DNA of 21,883 nucleotides from Candidatus Njordarchaeum guaymasense (GTDB lineage Archaea; Asgardarchaeota; Njordarchaeia; Njordarchaeales; Njordarchaeaceae), in NCBI GenBank assembly GCA_030587605.1, contig JAUQYT010000035.1:1-21883 (forward strand), read 5' to 3'. Positions within the stretch are counted from its first letter, which is position 1, and every line of letters begins with the position of its first letter. This document shows positions 7,080-14,335 of this stretch, piece by piece. Position numbers and translations under genes: made by a program. Below the pieces are notes generated by a model. That model was not told the origin of the DNA, ran no database searches, and saw nothing but the letters and a program-made list of their open reading frames with translations.

Positions 7080-8102
7080 ATGAATTTGGAGTTTATAACC
7101 GAATCCATCCGGCGCTTTGTGGGCGTAACTAGGAAAATGCCTATACTGGAAATCACCAAGAGAATGCATGAGGTCGCAGGATCAATAGTGATTCCTGATG
7201 CAAAGGTGATTGAGTCTTTTGGTGAAGACTGCGCTGTCATCGATATTGGGAGCAAAGAAAGATATCTACTCTTTAAGACAGAGGAAATGTGGTACAAACT
7301 CGTAGAAGCCGACCCAAAGTTCGCAGGTTACTGCTCCGTCCTTGTCAATGTGAATGATGTCACGGTGAAAGGTGGTACGCCAATTGCGATAGTTGACACA
7401 TTGGCAACTGCTTCCAAAGACATCCGGGACAAGATCGTAGATGGTATTATAGAAGGTTGCAGAAAGTTCAATGTACCTATAGTCGGAGGGCACCTCAGCC
7501 CTGATTCCCCATTCAACAGGCTCACCGTCTCTGTCATAGGTGTGGTCGCCAAGAAATCGTTGATAAGAAGTGACACTGCACAACCAGGAAACATGATCTT
7601 GGTCGCCATAGATCTCGATGGGCATTTTCACAACCTCTTTAAGTTTGCATGGGACACGACAACCCACAAATCCAAAGATGACATTGAGACCCGCTCCAAG
7701 GCAATACATGAGATTGCCGATAACGGTATGGCTACTGCTGCAAAGGACATAAGTAATCCCGGTGTTGTTGGAACGCTCGGCATGCTCTTGGACGCAAGCA
7801 ACGTCGGAGGAGAAATAGACGTTGCCAAAATCCCTAAGCCACCGAAAGTCAATATCGAGGATTGGCTGAAAGCCTACCCTGGGTTTGGCGTCGTACTAAC
7901 TGCAAGACCAGAGAACGTCGATCGCTGCATCGCAGAGTTCCGTAAGCGCGAAATTAATGCTGGAATCGTGGGAAAAGTGGGCAGATCAAGAAGGCTCTTC
8001 TTCAAAGCCGGCGAATCCTCTGTCCAGGTCTTCGATTTCAGAGTAGACCGACTCTCAGGAAGACCCTTGCCTCGTCACAGAAGAGGAACAATAACTCAAT
8101 GA
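7080..8102 (+). CDS. AIR-synthase-like ATP-binding enzyme (PurM/ThiL/SelD superfamily)
   Basis: This belongs to the PurM superfamily of ATP-dependent enzymes (AIR synthase, ThiL, HypE, SelD, FGAM synthase). Visible motifs are FGEDCAVID (residues 43-51, the acidic metal/ATP site), NVNDVTVKGGTPIAIVDT (about 90-107, the dimer-interface and metal site), the glycine-rich VGGHLSPDSPFNRLTVS, and KDISNPGVVGTLGML in the C-terminal domain. At 340 aa it is full length. The N-terminus (SIRRFVGVTRKMPILEI) resembles the AIR-synthase-related proteins called methanogenesis marker 2 in methanogens, as I recall them. It lacks the Cys/Sec-x-x-Lys segment near the N-terminus that selenophosphate synthetase uses, so I do not call it SelD despite its place in a Sec cluster. 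The ATG at 7080 follows GGAGG (7062-7066) by 13 nt; an ATG at 7073 is out of frame. Specific substrate unknown. Confidence 0.85.
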   Translation: MNLEFITESIRRFVGVTRKMPILEITKRMHEVAGSIVIPDAKVIESFGEDCAVIDIGSKERYLLFKTEEMWYKLVEADPKFAGYCSVLVNVNDVTVKGGTPIAIVDTLATASKDIRDKIVDGIIEGCRKFNVPIVGGHLSPDSPFNRLTVSVIGVVAKKSLIRSDTAQPGNMILVAIDLDGHFHNLFKFAWDTTTHKSKDDIETRSKAIHEIADNGMATAAKDISNPGVVGTLGMLLDASNVGGEIDVAKIPKPPKVNIEDWLKAYPGFGVVLTARPENVDRCIAEFRKREINAGIVGKVGRSRRLFFKAGESSVQVFDFRVDRLSGRPLPRHRRGTITQ

Positions 8103-8189
8103 TGGAAGATAGTCTTAAAAAGGAAGAAAACATAAGTCAGCAAAGATTCTCTTTCCACTGTACCTTCAGCGCGAAGGTGGTGTATCTTA

Positions 8190-8417
8190 ATGGGGAAAGT
8201 CAAGAAAGGTGTTGCCTGTAATGTCACAGGTTGCACTGAGCATGCTACCCGATCCCTCTCAAAAGAGAGCATTGGGAGGCCATTAAGCGAAGCTGGCCTA
8301 CAAGTGAAGGTTGTGGGAAACCGCATCTACCTCTGCGAAAAACACTATAAACCTGTGAAGAAACAGCTAAAAAAGGCACGGAAAGAAGAACTGCTAAGGC
8401 TTGAAAAACCATTTTAG
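8190..8417 (+). CDS. Small basic zinc-finger protein (75 aa)
   Basis: The short protein has one likely zinc site made from CNVTGC (C10 and C15) and LCEKH (C49 and H52), separated by a loop of about 33 residues. The N-terminus (MGKVKKG) and the C-terminal third (KKQLKKARKEELLRLEK) are strongly basic, as expected for a nucleic-acid or ribosome-binding protein. I know similar small archaeal proteins only as uncharacterised. The ATG is preceded by AAGGTGG, a good ribosome-binding site, and the gene lies 87 bp after the AIR-synthase-like gene and 280 bp before TBP. A minus-strand frame over the same bases (8245-8496) lacks these features and is rejected. Confidence 0.75.
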   Translation: MGKVKKGVACNVTGCTEHATRSLSKESIGRPLSEAGLQVKVVGNRIYLCEKHYKPVKKQLKKARKEELLRLEKPF

Positions 8418-8573
8418 TTGATAAGAGAGGTCTTGGTCGAGCCCCGCAACGTTTGGAAAACTTGGCTCCCTTGTTCCGGGTGCTCTTTTTCCCCAAAGAA
8501 ATGGCCTAGGAAAGAGGTGTTTTTGTTGAGTTAACTGCAACGACCGGTCCAAAGGGTTAGCTTTTTAAGCACA

Positions 8574-8605
8574 TTTATAAAGCATTTAAACGATCCTTAT
8601 AAAGG
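8574..8605 (+). promoter_or_regulatory. TATA elements upstream of TBP
   Basis: Two TATA-like boxes lie about 100 nt ahead of the TBP start: TTTATAAAG at 8574-8582 and CCTTATAAAGG at 8595-8605, the latter a near-palindrome. The second would start transcription near 8630, giving a leader of about 70 nt. Two boxes could mean alternative starts or autoregulation by TBP, which is inference. Confidence 0.5.
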
Positions 8606-8697
8606 AAAAACCGAGTCGAACCGATAGCCCTGAGCATTAGGACATTTGTTTGGGTCAATGAAGGAGATTTTGTGTAGGAGGAAAAGGAGGGCGTCAT

Positions 8698-9468
8698 TTG
8701 TTGTCGTCGCTTCCTAAACCTAAGATAAGGATAGAAAACGTTGTCGCTTCTGTATCTGTTAACCAAAGGATAGATCTTGATCGAGTAGCCCGTTCGCTAC
8801 TGAACGTGGAATACGATCCTGAACAGTTTCCGGGGTTAGTCTACCGCTTGAAGAAACCTAAAACGGCAACTCTTATCTTCAATTCAGGAAAAATGGTTTG
8901 CACTGGCGCGAAAAGTGAGGCGGAAGCCACCAGAGCGGTCCATAGAATTGTGGAACACTTGCGTGAAGCCGGTATTCAGATAACCGGAGAACCAATCATA
9001 ACAGTTCAGAATATTGTCGCGTCTGCGTCTTTGGGTGCTGAGCTGAACCTTGAGCTAGCGGCTTATAGCTTGGAGAACGTCATGTACGAGCCTGAGCAGT
9101 TTCCGGGACTCATCTACAGGATGAGGGAACCAAAAGTCGTTATCCTACTGTTTGGTTCAGGAAAGTTAGTGTGCACTGGTGCAAAGAAGGAGGAGGATGT
9201 TTACAATGCGGTCCATAATGTTATGAAGACTCTCCTAGACCTCGGGATCATGAAGCTGAAGGGACCGCCAGCTGTCGCAGAGGAAGAGGTCTCGAAGATC
9301 CCAGAAGAGACTATTGAGGCAACCGATCTCAGTAAGGAGGAACCCGCTGTAGGCGAAAAATCGAGTCTTCATCATGAAGAAGAATCCCTAGAGAAGGACA
9401 AAGACATGGACGCGGACATGGACGCACATCTGGGGGCAGACACTGACGTTAATGAAATTGGCCCCTGA
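8698..9468 (+). CDS. tbp: TATA-box-binding protein with long acidic C-terminal tail
   Basis: TBP recognises the TATA box and recruits TFB to start archaeal transcription. The core is the usual direct duplication: repeat 1 at about residues 8-95 (YDPEQFPGLVYRL, FNSGKMVCTGAKSEAEA) and repeat 2 at about 100-187 (YEPEQFPGLIYRM, FGSGKLVCTGAKKEEDV), each with the stirrup FPGL and the CTGAK motif. The tail (about 188-256, nearly 70 aa) is very acidic, with E/D runs and a DMDADMDAHLGADTDVN repeat-like end. Many archaeal TBPs have a short acidic tail, but this is unusually long. The start is TTG 8698 (a second TTG follows), 7 nt after GGAGG at 8686-8690. TFB lies about 1 kb downstream. Confidence 0.95.
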   Translation: MLSSLPKPKIRIENVVASVSVNQRIDLDRVARSLLNVEYDPEQFPGLVYRLKKPKTATLIFNSGKMVCTGAKSEAEATRAVHRIVEHLREAGIQITGEPIITVQNIVASASLGAELNLELAAYSLENVMYEPEQFPGLIYRMREPKVVILLFGSGKLVCTGAKKEEDVYNAVHNVMKTLLDLGIMKLKGPPAVAEEEVSKIPEETIEATDLSKEEPAVGEKSSLHHEEESLEKDKDMDADMDAHLGADTDVNEIGP

Positions 9469-9571
9469 ACCTGAGCCCTGTTTTCCAATTTGTACCTTAC
9501 GGAGTCTCCCGAGGGCGTGTCACTGAGAATGAGTATGCGAGTCCCATGGTGTTTGGAGGTGTTCTAGCGTA

Positions 9572-10120
9572 TTGGCTGAAGAGGAAGGGGAATACAAGGT
9601 TGAGTTTCCAGGCTTGAAAGGGCCTCAATTCAAGATAGTCATTGTCGGTGAGCCCGCTGTTGGCAAGACCACACTAGTGAGATATTTTACGGGTAAGCAG
9701 ATGCATGACGAGTATTTACCAACGTTGGGAGTCGAGATAACGACTAAGAAAGTCAAGGTAGGCAATAATCGAGTACTGACGCTTATGCTTTGGGACCTTG
9801 CGGGTCAGCCTCAGTTCAAAATCGTGAGGCCTGTCTACTATAAGGGTTCTTCTGGAGTAATCTTCATGTTTGATGTTACCATGCCGCATACATTGGCAAG
9901 GATCGACGACTGGGTTTCTGAATGCTACAGCGTGATTAAGAGTGCTCCGGGGACATTGGTTGGCAACAAGATTGACTTGAAGGATGGACGGGTTGTTGAT
10001 CGCTCGACCGCGGAGGCTCGTGCGTCAAGACTAGGGCTGCAGTACTTTGAGACTTCAGGGAAGCTCGGTCAGAATATTGAGGCTCCTCTCAGATGGTTGA
10101 TATCCAAGATTCTTGCATAG
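9572..10120 (+). CDS. Ras/Rab-like small GTPase
   Basis: A eukaryote-like small GTPase with all five G motifs: G1 GEPAVGKT (26-33), G2 threonine T51 in LPTLGVEI, G3 WDLAGQ (74-79, catalytic Gln present), G4 NKID (132-135) and G5 ETSGK (160-164). The order and spacing match Ras/Rab/Ran proteins; it is 182 aa with an 18-aa acidic N-terminal extension. The C-terminus ends LRWLISKILA with no cysteine, so it lacks the prenylation site that anchors eukaryotic Rabs and must be soluble or held by partners. Such GTPases are abundant in Asgard archaea. The TTG start at 9572 follows TTGGAGGTG. No GAP or GEF gene is adjacent, though a possible longin-like family occurs at the right end of the window. Confidence 0.92.
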   Translation: MAEEEGEYKVEFPGLKGPQFKIVIVGEPAVGKTTLVRYFTGKQMHDEYLPTLGVEITTKKVKVGNNRVLTLMLWDLAGQPQFKIVRPVYYKGSSGVIFMFDVTMPHTLARIDDWVSECYSVIKSAPGTLVGNKIDLKDGRVVDRSTAEARASRLGLQYFETSGKLGQNIEAPLRWLISKILA

Positions 10121-10222
10121 TGATGACGTTCTGACTCAGGTTGATTGACATACTCCTCAGCCAATAAACGTTGAAAGCCGTCATGTCATCTGCAGAACTG
10201 TAAGAGAGACCTGCACCCTCGA

Positions 10223-10243
10223 TTTTTCCCTTTTTAGGAAAAA
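10223..10243 (+). terminator. T-rich hairpin downstream of the GTPase gene
   Basis: TTTTTCC (10223-10229) and GGAAAAA (10237-10243) can form a 7-bp stem around a 7-nt loop, CTTTTTA. The two T5 runs match archaeal intrinsic terminators, which rely on oligo-T. It lies about 100 nt after the GTPase stop. The rest of the 414-bp gap to TFB holds its promoter region. Confidence 0.4.
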
Positions 10244-10365
10244 AAGCCTACCTTCTTGGATGGATCTGTGGACATTGCTAGGAAATATGAGTAGTTTCGG
10301 GCCAATTTGTGTTCAGAAGAGTCGATTACGGTCCTCGGGAACTATTATTTGCACCGATTGAAAAG

Positions 10366-10418
10366 CGAAAGCTTTATATATTTATCCCTCCGCGGTAATG
10401 GTTACGATAATATAAATC
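10366..10418 (+). promoter_or_regulatory. BRE/TATA promoter region for TFB
   Basis: A purine-rich BRE-like CGAAAG (10366-10371) is joined to TATA box CTTTATATAT (10372-10381), the best match to the archaeal promoter consensus in the window. A second AT-rich element, ATAATATAAATC (10407-10418), may serve a closer start. The leader to the ATG at 10562 would be about 120-160 nt, long for archaea, so post-transcriptional control is possible. Confidence 0.6.
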
Positions 10419-10561
10419 TATCGCGAAGGCTCTCAATGACTAAGTTTTTGGGGTGAAACTCCGCTCAGGGAGCAGTCCATTTCATCGGGCACTCGCGAGC
10501 ATCGCTCACCCTTCTTTGAGAGAGGAAGCAACACGTGAAACGCGCAGGAGGTTTGAAAAAG

Positions 10562-11521
10562 ATGGCCGGCGAAGCATCTGGAAGCAAGACGACGGAGGAA
10601 AAGGAACAGAGTACGACACTTGAACCCTGCCCAGAGTGCGGTAGTACGGTAATCTACAGAGATCCTACAAGAGGAGAGATCATCTGTGGCAACTGTGGAA
10701 TCGTGATATCTGAACGGTACATAGACCAAGGTCCTGAGTGGAGAGCATTCTCTTCAGAAGAGAAAGAAGGACGAAGCCGTGTAGGAGCCCCGACGACATT
10801 CGCCATGCATGACAAGGGACTCAGCACCGTAATAGACCGAAGAGACATCGACGTCTATGGAAACAAGTTGGTTCCAAGTCGAAGGGCGCAGATATATCGA
10901 CTACGGAAATGGCAGATCAGATCAATGGTTCACAACTCAGTGCAAAGGAACCTGGCGACAGCTATGAGTGAACTCGACCGACTTACAAGTCAACTCGGTA
11001 TACCAAGAGACATCAAGGAGACTGCAGCAATCATCTACAGGAAGGCCCTCGAGAGGAGACTCGTTAGAGGGAGAACCATCGATGGAGTGACTGCGGCAGC
11101 AGTCTACTTAGCCTGTCGGTTGCATCATGTGCCAAGAGCACTCGAGGAGATTGCTACGCACACGCACGCAGGACGCAAGGAACTGGGCAGAAGCATAAGG
11201 CTAATACTACACACATCAGGGATAACCATCCCGAGACCTAAGCCACAGGACTTCATTCCAAGATTCGGCGAAGATCTTCGCATGTCGGTAAACTCTCAGC
11301 GAAGAGCGATCGAGGTAATTGACCAAGCCCAAGCGATGGGGCTAACAGCAGGCAAGGATCCAACAGGCATGGCAGCTGCAGCGCTTTACATCGCAGGTCT
11401 GATAGAAGGGGAAAGAAGAACACAACAAGAAGTTGCGGCAGCAGCACACATAACTGAGGTCACGGTGCGAAACAGGTACAAGGAAATGGTTCAGAAACTC
11501 AACCTCAAAGTGGAAGTGTAA
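10562..11521 (+). CDS. tfb: Transcription initiation factor TFB (TFIIB homologue)
   Basis: TFB binds the BRE and TBP-DNA and recruits RNA polymerase. The N-terminal zinc ribbon (EPCPECG...IICGNCG) is followed by the B-reader/linker region with the typical GPEWRAFSSEEKEGRSRVGAP and two cyclin-like core repeats, one ending KALERRLVRGRTIDGVTAAAVYLACR and the second ALYIAG...TEVTVRNRYKEM. About 319 aa, full length. I chose the ATG at 10562 because AGGAGG (10546-10551) precedes it by 10 nt; a GTG at 10535, with purines upstream at about 10519-10527, would add nine residues. TBP is encoded 1 kb upstream on the same strand. A single complete TFB is present here. Confidence 0.95.
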   Translation: MAGEASGSKTTEEKEQSTTLEPCPECGSTVIYRDPTRGEIICGNCGIVISERYIDQGPEWRAFSSEEKEGRSRVGAPTTFAMHDKGLSTVIDRRDIDVYGNKLVPSRRAQIYRLRKWQIRSMVHNSVQRNLATAMSELDRLTSQLGIPRDIKETAAIIYRKALERRLVRGRTIDGVTAAAVYLACRLHHVPRALEEIATHTHAGRKELGRSIRLILHTSGITIPRPKPQDFIPRFGEDLRMSVNSQRRAIEVIDQAQAMGLTAGKDPTGMAAAALYIAGLIEGERRTQQEVAAAAHITEVTVRNRYKEMVQKLNLKVEV

Positions 11522-11534
11522 TAGCTTTTTGAAC

Positions 11535-11606
11535 ATGGGGAGCTTGTTGCAGGCTACAGCCCCCATCTATTCGTTCCTTTTCCTCTCTTCCCTTGCTTGT
11601 TTTTCA
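11535..11606 (+). terminator. Hairpin plus pyrimidine-rich tract after TFB
   Basis: ATGGGG (11535-11540) pairs with CCCCAT (11561-11566), followed by a long C/T-rich tract with several T runs to about 11606. Oligo-T tracts end transcription in archaea. It separates TFB from PSTK, which has its own TATA box. Confidence 0.45.
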
Positions 11607-11639
11607 TTCATAATTCATTTTCAGGGATCTGAGAGAAGG

Positions 11640-11648
11640 TAATATATT
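11640..11648 (+). promoter_or_regulatory. TATA box for the PSTK operon
   Basis: TAATATATTG lies 60 nt before the PSTK ATG, placing the start of transcription near 11673. It points to the PSTK/nucleotidyltransferase pair being transcribed separately from TFB. Confidence 0.5.
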
Positions 11649-11707
11649 GGCCTACATGTTACGGTATGGACGTTTACGATTCCATTTTTCGCGCCAGAGG
11701 TTGAACA

Positions 11708-12523
11708 ATGTTACTGATCATTCTAAGTGGAATACCTTGTTCAGGGAAGAGTCAGGTTGCAACCTCAGTAGCCAAGGAGCTGGAACTTAACCACCGATTA
11801 AACACGATAGTAGTTGACCCCGACAAGATCCGAGAGATGATCCCCGCCCTAGCGGAACGTTTTAACCCTGAAAGGGAATCATTCGTAAATTCCCTAGCAT
11901 TAAATCTGATCGAGGAAAGCTTGAAACGCCGCAATATTGTTATTAGCGATGACCTGAACTACTATGAGTCAACGCGGCACAGGCTCGTCCAAGCTGCGAG
12001 AAAACACAGAGCGGAATACATCATCGTATACTTGACTGTATCAGTTGAAGTTGCGCAAAGTCGTAATGCCGCGAGGGGGAACCCAATACCTCAGGAAACC
12101 ATCACAGACATAGCCAATAAATTTGATCAGCCCGGTGCCAAGTATCAGTGGGACCGCCCAAGCCTAATCGTGGACTCAGAAAAGGTCGACCCCGAAGATG
12201 CTGCGAAACGAGTACTGCAAATAGCGCTCTCAAAGATCAAGGGGAAACATCCACGCGACAAGGTTTCGACATTGAGCTACAAGTCAGAACGAAGAAGAAG
12301 CCGAACTCAACGGCCCTCGTTCACGGAGACTCTGGATGAAAGCACACGAAGAATACTGAACGAAATGTTTTCGTCGCGGAAACTCGACGTCAGATTGTCC
12401 AAAGAGGTTAGCAAATTGAGAAGAACATTTCTAAGTCAAATGTCCATGAAGCCTATCAGTATCAAGGACGCTGAGAGAGAGTTCAAGAACAGAGTCAAGG
12501 CGCTCACTAGAGGGAGAGCTTAA
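11708..12523 (+). CDS. pstK: L-seryl-tRNA(Sec) kinase
   Basis: PSTK phosphorylates Ser-tRNASec to O-phosphoseryl-tRNASec, the substrate of SepSecS. It starts with the Walker A motif GIPCSGKS (residues 8-15). The segments that follow match the archaeal enzyme in order: a DPDKIREMIP strand-helix, the DDLNYY segment around the active site, the RNAARGNPIP lid helix (about 118-128), and KFDQPG..YQWDRPSLIVDS. The C-terminal domain (about 205-271: LDESTRRILNE...FLSQM...FKNRVKALT) matches the helical tRNA-binding domain of archaeal PSTK. At 271 aa it is full length. The ATG is preceded by AGAGG at 11696-11700. The next gene begins one base after its stop, so the two form an operon. Confidence 0.92.
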   Translation: MLLIILSGIPCSGKSQVATSVAKELELNHRLNTIVVDPDKIREMIPALAERFNPERESFVNSLALNLIEESLKRRNIVISDDLNYYESTRHRLVQAARKHRAEYIIVYLTVSVEVAQSRNAARGNPIPQETITDIANKFDQPGAKYQWDRPSLIVDSEKVDPEDAAKRVLQIALSKIKGKHPRDKVSTLSYKSERRRSRTQRPSFTETLDESTRRILNEMFSSRKLDVRLSKEVSKLRRTFLSQMSMKPISIKDAEREFKNRVKALTRGRA

Positions 12524-12524
12524 C

Positions 12525-13625
12525 GTGCTCACGGTCGGTCGTAATCGCAAGAAAATTATTGCATGGGTTCCACGTGATGGGGACGCCATATTGACTAGGG
12601 AGGGCTTTGTTTTCTACGCGTTTGGGTATCTGCATCCACCTGACCGTGTAATCTCCTATCTAAAATACATCCCAAAGGAATTGGCCAAAGAATTCAGCCT
12701 GGAATGGCTACCTTATGAATGGAATCTCGGAGTCGTAACACTGGTAAGACCGGTGAAGCTCTACTCACCGGCGAACTATGAGCACATAACCAAAGTCCTC
12801 GCGAGCAACTACCCCGAATACGTAGTCGATGATCCAAGCCTTAACAAGAAATTGCTGGTGGTGCCAAGGAAATCAGTTGGAGCCATCTTTCAACCCTCAC
12901 TAAGCCTGGTCAGACTGCTTGATGAGGAGAAAAGGGGACATCTTGATCAGTTAGAGTCTGCCTCCGTTAAGCTAATTAGATCTCTCTCCAGGCAGACGGG
13001 AGTCCCACTAAAGAGTTTTGGAGTTCATGGCTCGATTTCCCTTGGAATGCATAATCCTCAGAGCGATATCGACATCTCAGTGTATGGCGCAGATAACTTC
13101 ACTACGGTTCTGAAACACTTAGATGCCCTCTCAGACAAGGGCGCCGAATTCAATATTCTTGAAGAAACAGTTTATGATACCCTGAGGAGAAACCGATTCA
13201 TTTGGGACAGCAGAAGAGTAGTGATTAATGCCACCAGAAGCTATGAAGAGATAAGAGAGAAGTTTGGTGACTTCACCTATCAGGCGACTGGCCGTCACCT
13301 ATCATTCACGTGTGAAGTAACCGACGCTTGGCAATCCGTGTTCCGCCCAGCCATTTACAGGATCTCCCAATATGAACCTCTTGACCGACGATGGCATATC
13401 GAAGAGGGCTTGACACCGAGCGAAGCAATTTCAATGATAGGCGAGTTCAGGGGCATAGCTTCGAAGGGAAACAGAATAAAAGTGTCAGGGTCTCTGGAGA
13501 AGGTCACAGTAACCAAAACAGGAAAACTTGACCATTACAGAGTCGTTGTAGGAAGTGGACAACAAAAGCCTCAAGACGAGTTCATTTCGGTGAGCTCACA
13601 CTCTCAGAATCGCTTCTACCGTTAG
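12525..13625 (+). CDS. Predicted nucleotidyltransferase, archaeal COG1665-like (copy 2)
   Basis: This 366-aa protein has the same layout as the gene at 1903-3000. The N-terminal domain contains RDGDAILTREGFVF and YGYLHPP-like signatures (here FGYLHPPD), and the catalytic domain has GVHGSISLG (GS at 169-170) followed by SDIDISVYG (D181 and D183, the metal-binding pair). The C-terminal domain includes FRGIASKGNRIKVSGSLEKV, matching FRGQAEVGEKVLVEGSLEEV in copy 1. GTG 12525 is the first in-frame start and begins one base after the PSTK stop, so expression is probably coupled. It ends exactly where the convergent signal peptidase gene ends. The family is known to me only as predicted nucleotidyltransferases of archaea; the substrate is unknown. 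Its pairing with PSTK, and copy 1's with SelB, suggests a Sec-related role. Confidence 0.85.
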   Translation: MLTVGRNRKKIIAWVPRDGDAILTREGFVFYAFGYLHPPDRVISYLKYIPKELAKEFSLEWLPYEWNLGVVTLVRPVKLYSPANYEHITKVLASNYPEYVVDDPSLNKKLLVVPRKSVGAIFQPSLSLVRLLDEEKRGHLDQLESASVKLIRSLSRQTGVPLKSFGVHGSISLGMHNPQSDIDISVYGADNFTTVLKHLDALSDKGAEFNILEETVYDTLRRNRFIWDSRRVVINATRSYEEIREKFGDFTYQATGRHLSFTCEVTDAWQSVFRPAIYRISQYEPLDRRWHIEEGLTPSEAISMIGEFRGIASKGNRIKVSGSLEKVTVTKTGKLDHYRVVVGSGQQKPQDEFISVSSHSQNRFYR

Positions 13626-14252
13626 CTAGGACGTTCCACTGCTAGGACTGGAATCGACCTTTTCTTTAACCTTTTTATCTATTTTAGATGTTTCCGAAAT
13701 GATGACGAGTACTATGACGACCCCTAGGGCTGCGATCAGTATCCAGACCCCTCCTTCTCTAAGGAACAAGAATATGTTGCCAACCCAAGGTATTGTATAC
13801 ACAACTTTGCCATAGACTTTGGTTTCTTCAACCCAACCGGGATCTGGAACAGAGTTCGACAAGACGTTGTCGCCCTGCGTCAAAAAGAAGTAGTGGCCTG
13901 TCACATTGTCGTACATCCGAGCAATAACTCTATGTATAACGGGTTCATTGAGCAATGGATAGATCTCCTTGGCATCATATACAATGATGTCACCCGTACG
14001 GTTGAGGTGATCTCCTATGAGGTACTGGTCAGGTGGCACTCTCTGAACTATACAGACGTCTCCACGGTAAAGAGTAGGCTCCATGCTTCCAGAAGTCACC
14101 ACCACGGTTGGAATCGGGGTATTCATTACTATCTGTAACCCCAGGTTCACGCCGAGTACAACACCAACAACAATGACTATGATTGCGATGAGCTCGGCAA
14201 TATCCTTGACATTAGTGCTTTTCTTCTTAGACAAATATGCCTTGACCCCCAA
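13626..14252 (-). CDS. Archaeal signal peptidase I (Sec11-type)
   Basis: This membrane-bound protease removes signal peptides from exported proteins. The catalytic serine lies in SGSMEPTL (Ser56), and the basic residue is a histidine in HRVI (His107), as in ER-type and archaeal signal peptidases rather than the bacterial Lys type; the LTQGDNV box (Asp128) supplies the usual acidic residue. One membrane segment near the N-terminus (about 18-43) precedes the catalytic domain and a second lies near the C-terminus (about 165-187), followed by a short charged tail. 208 aa. The start is TTG on the minus strand. Its stop codon touches the stop of the plus-strand nucleotidyltransferase with no spacer. 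Confidence 0.9.
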   Translation of the reverse strand: MGVKAYLSKKKSTNVKDIAELIAIIVIVVGVVLGVNLGLQIVMNTPIPTVVVTSGSMEPTLYRGDVCIVQRVPPDQYLIGDHLNRTGDIIVYDAKEIYPLLNEPVIHRVIARMYDNVTGHYFFLTQGDNVLSNSVPDPGWVEETKVYGKVVYTIPWVGNIFLFLREGGVWILIAALGVVIVLVIISETSKIDKKVKEKVDSSPSSGTS

Positions 14253-14335
14253 GGGCGTCGTCTAGTGTCTTTTCTTTTCGTTTGGGAAGAATAGCTAGAT
14301 CAATCGTGCTTCTAAGCTGAAGTTTTTCATTTAGT

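Noticed and set aside
7080..8102. Calling this gene selD
   Set aside because: It has the superfamily fold but not the N-terminal Cys/Sec and Lys that SelD needs.
8600..8640. A TTCGACT motif on the minus strand, like a tRNA T loop
   Set aside because: The flanking bases do not pair into a T stem and no acceptor or anticodon stem is nearby.
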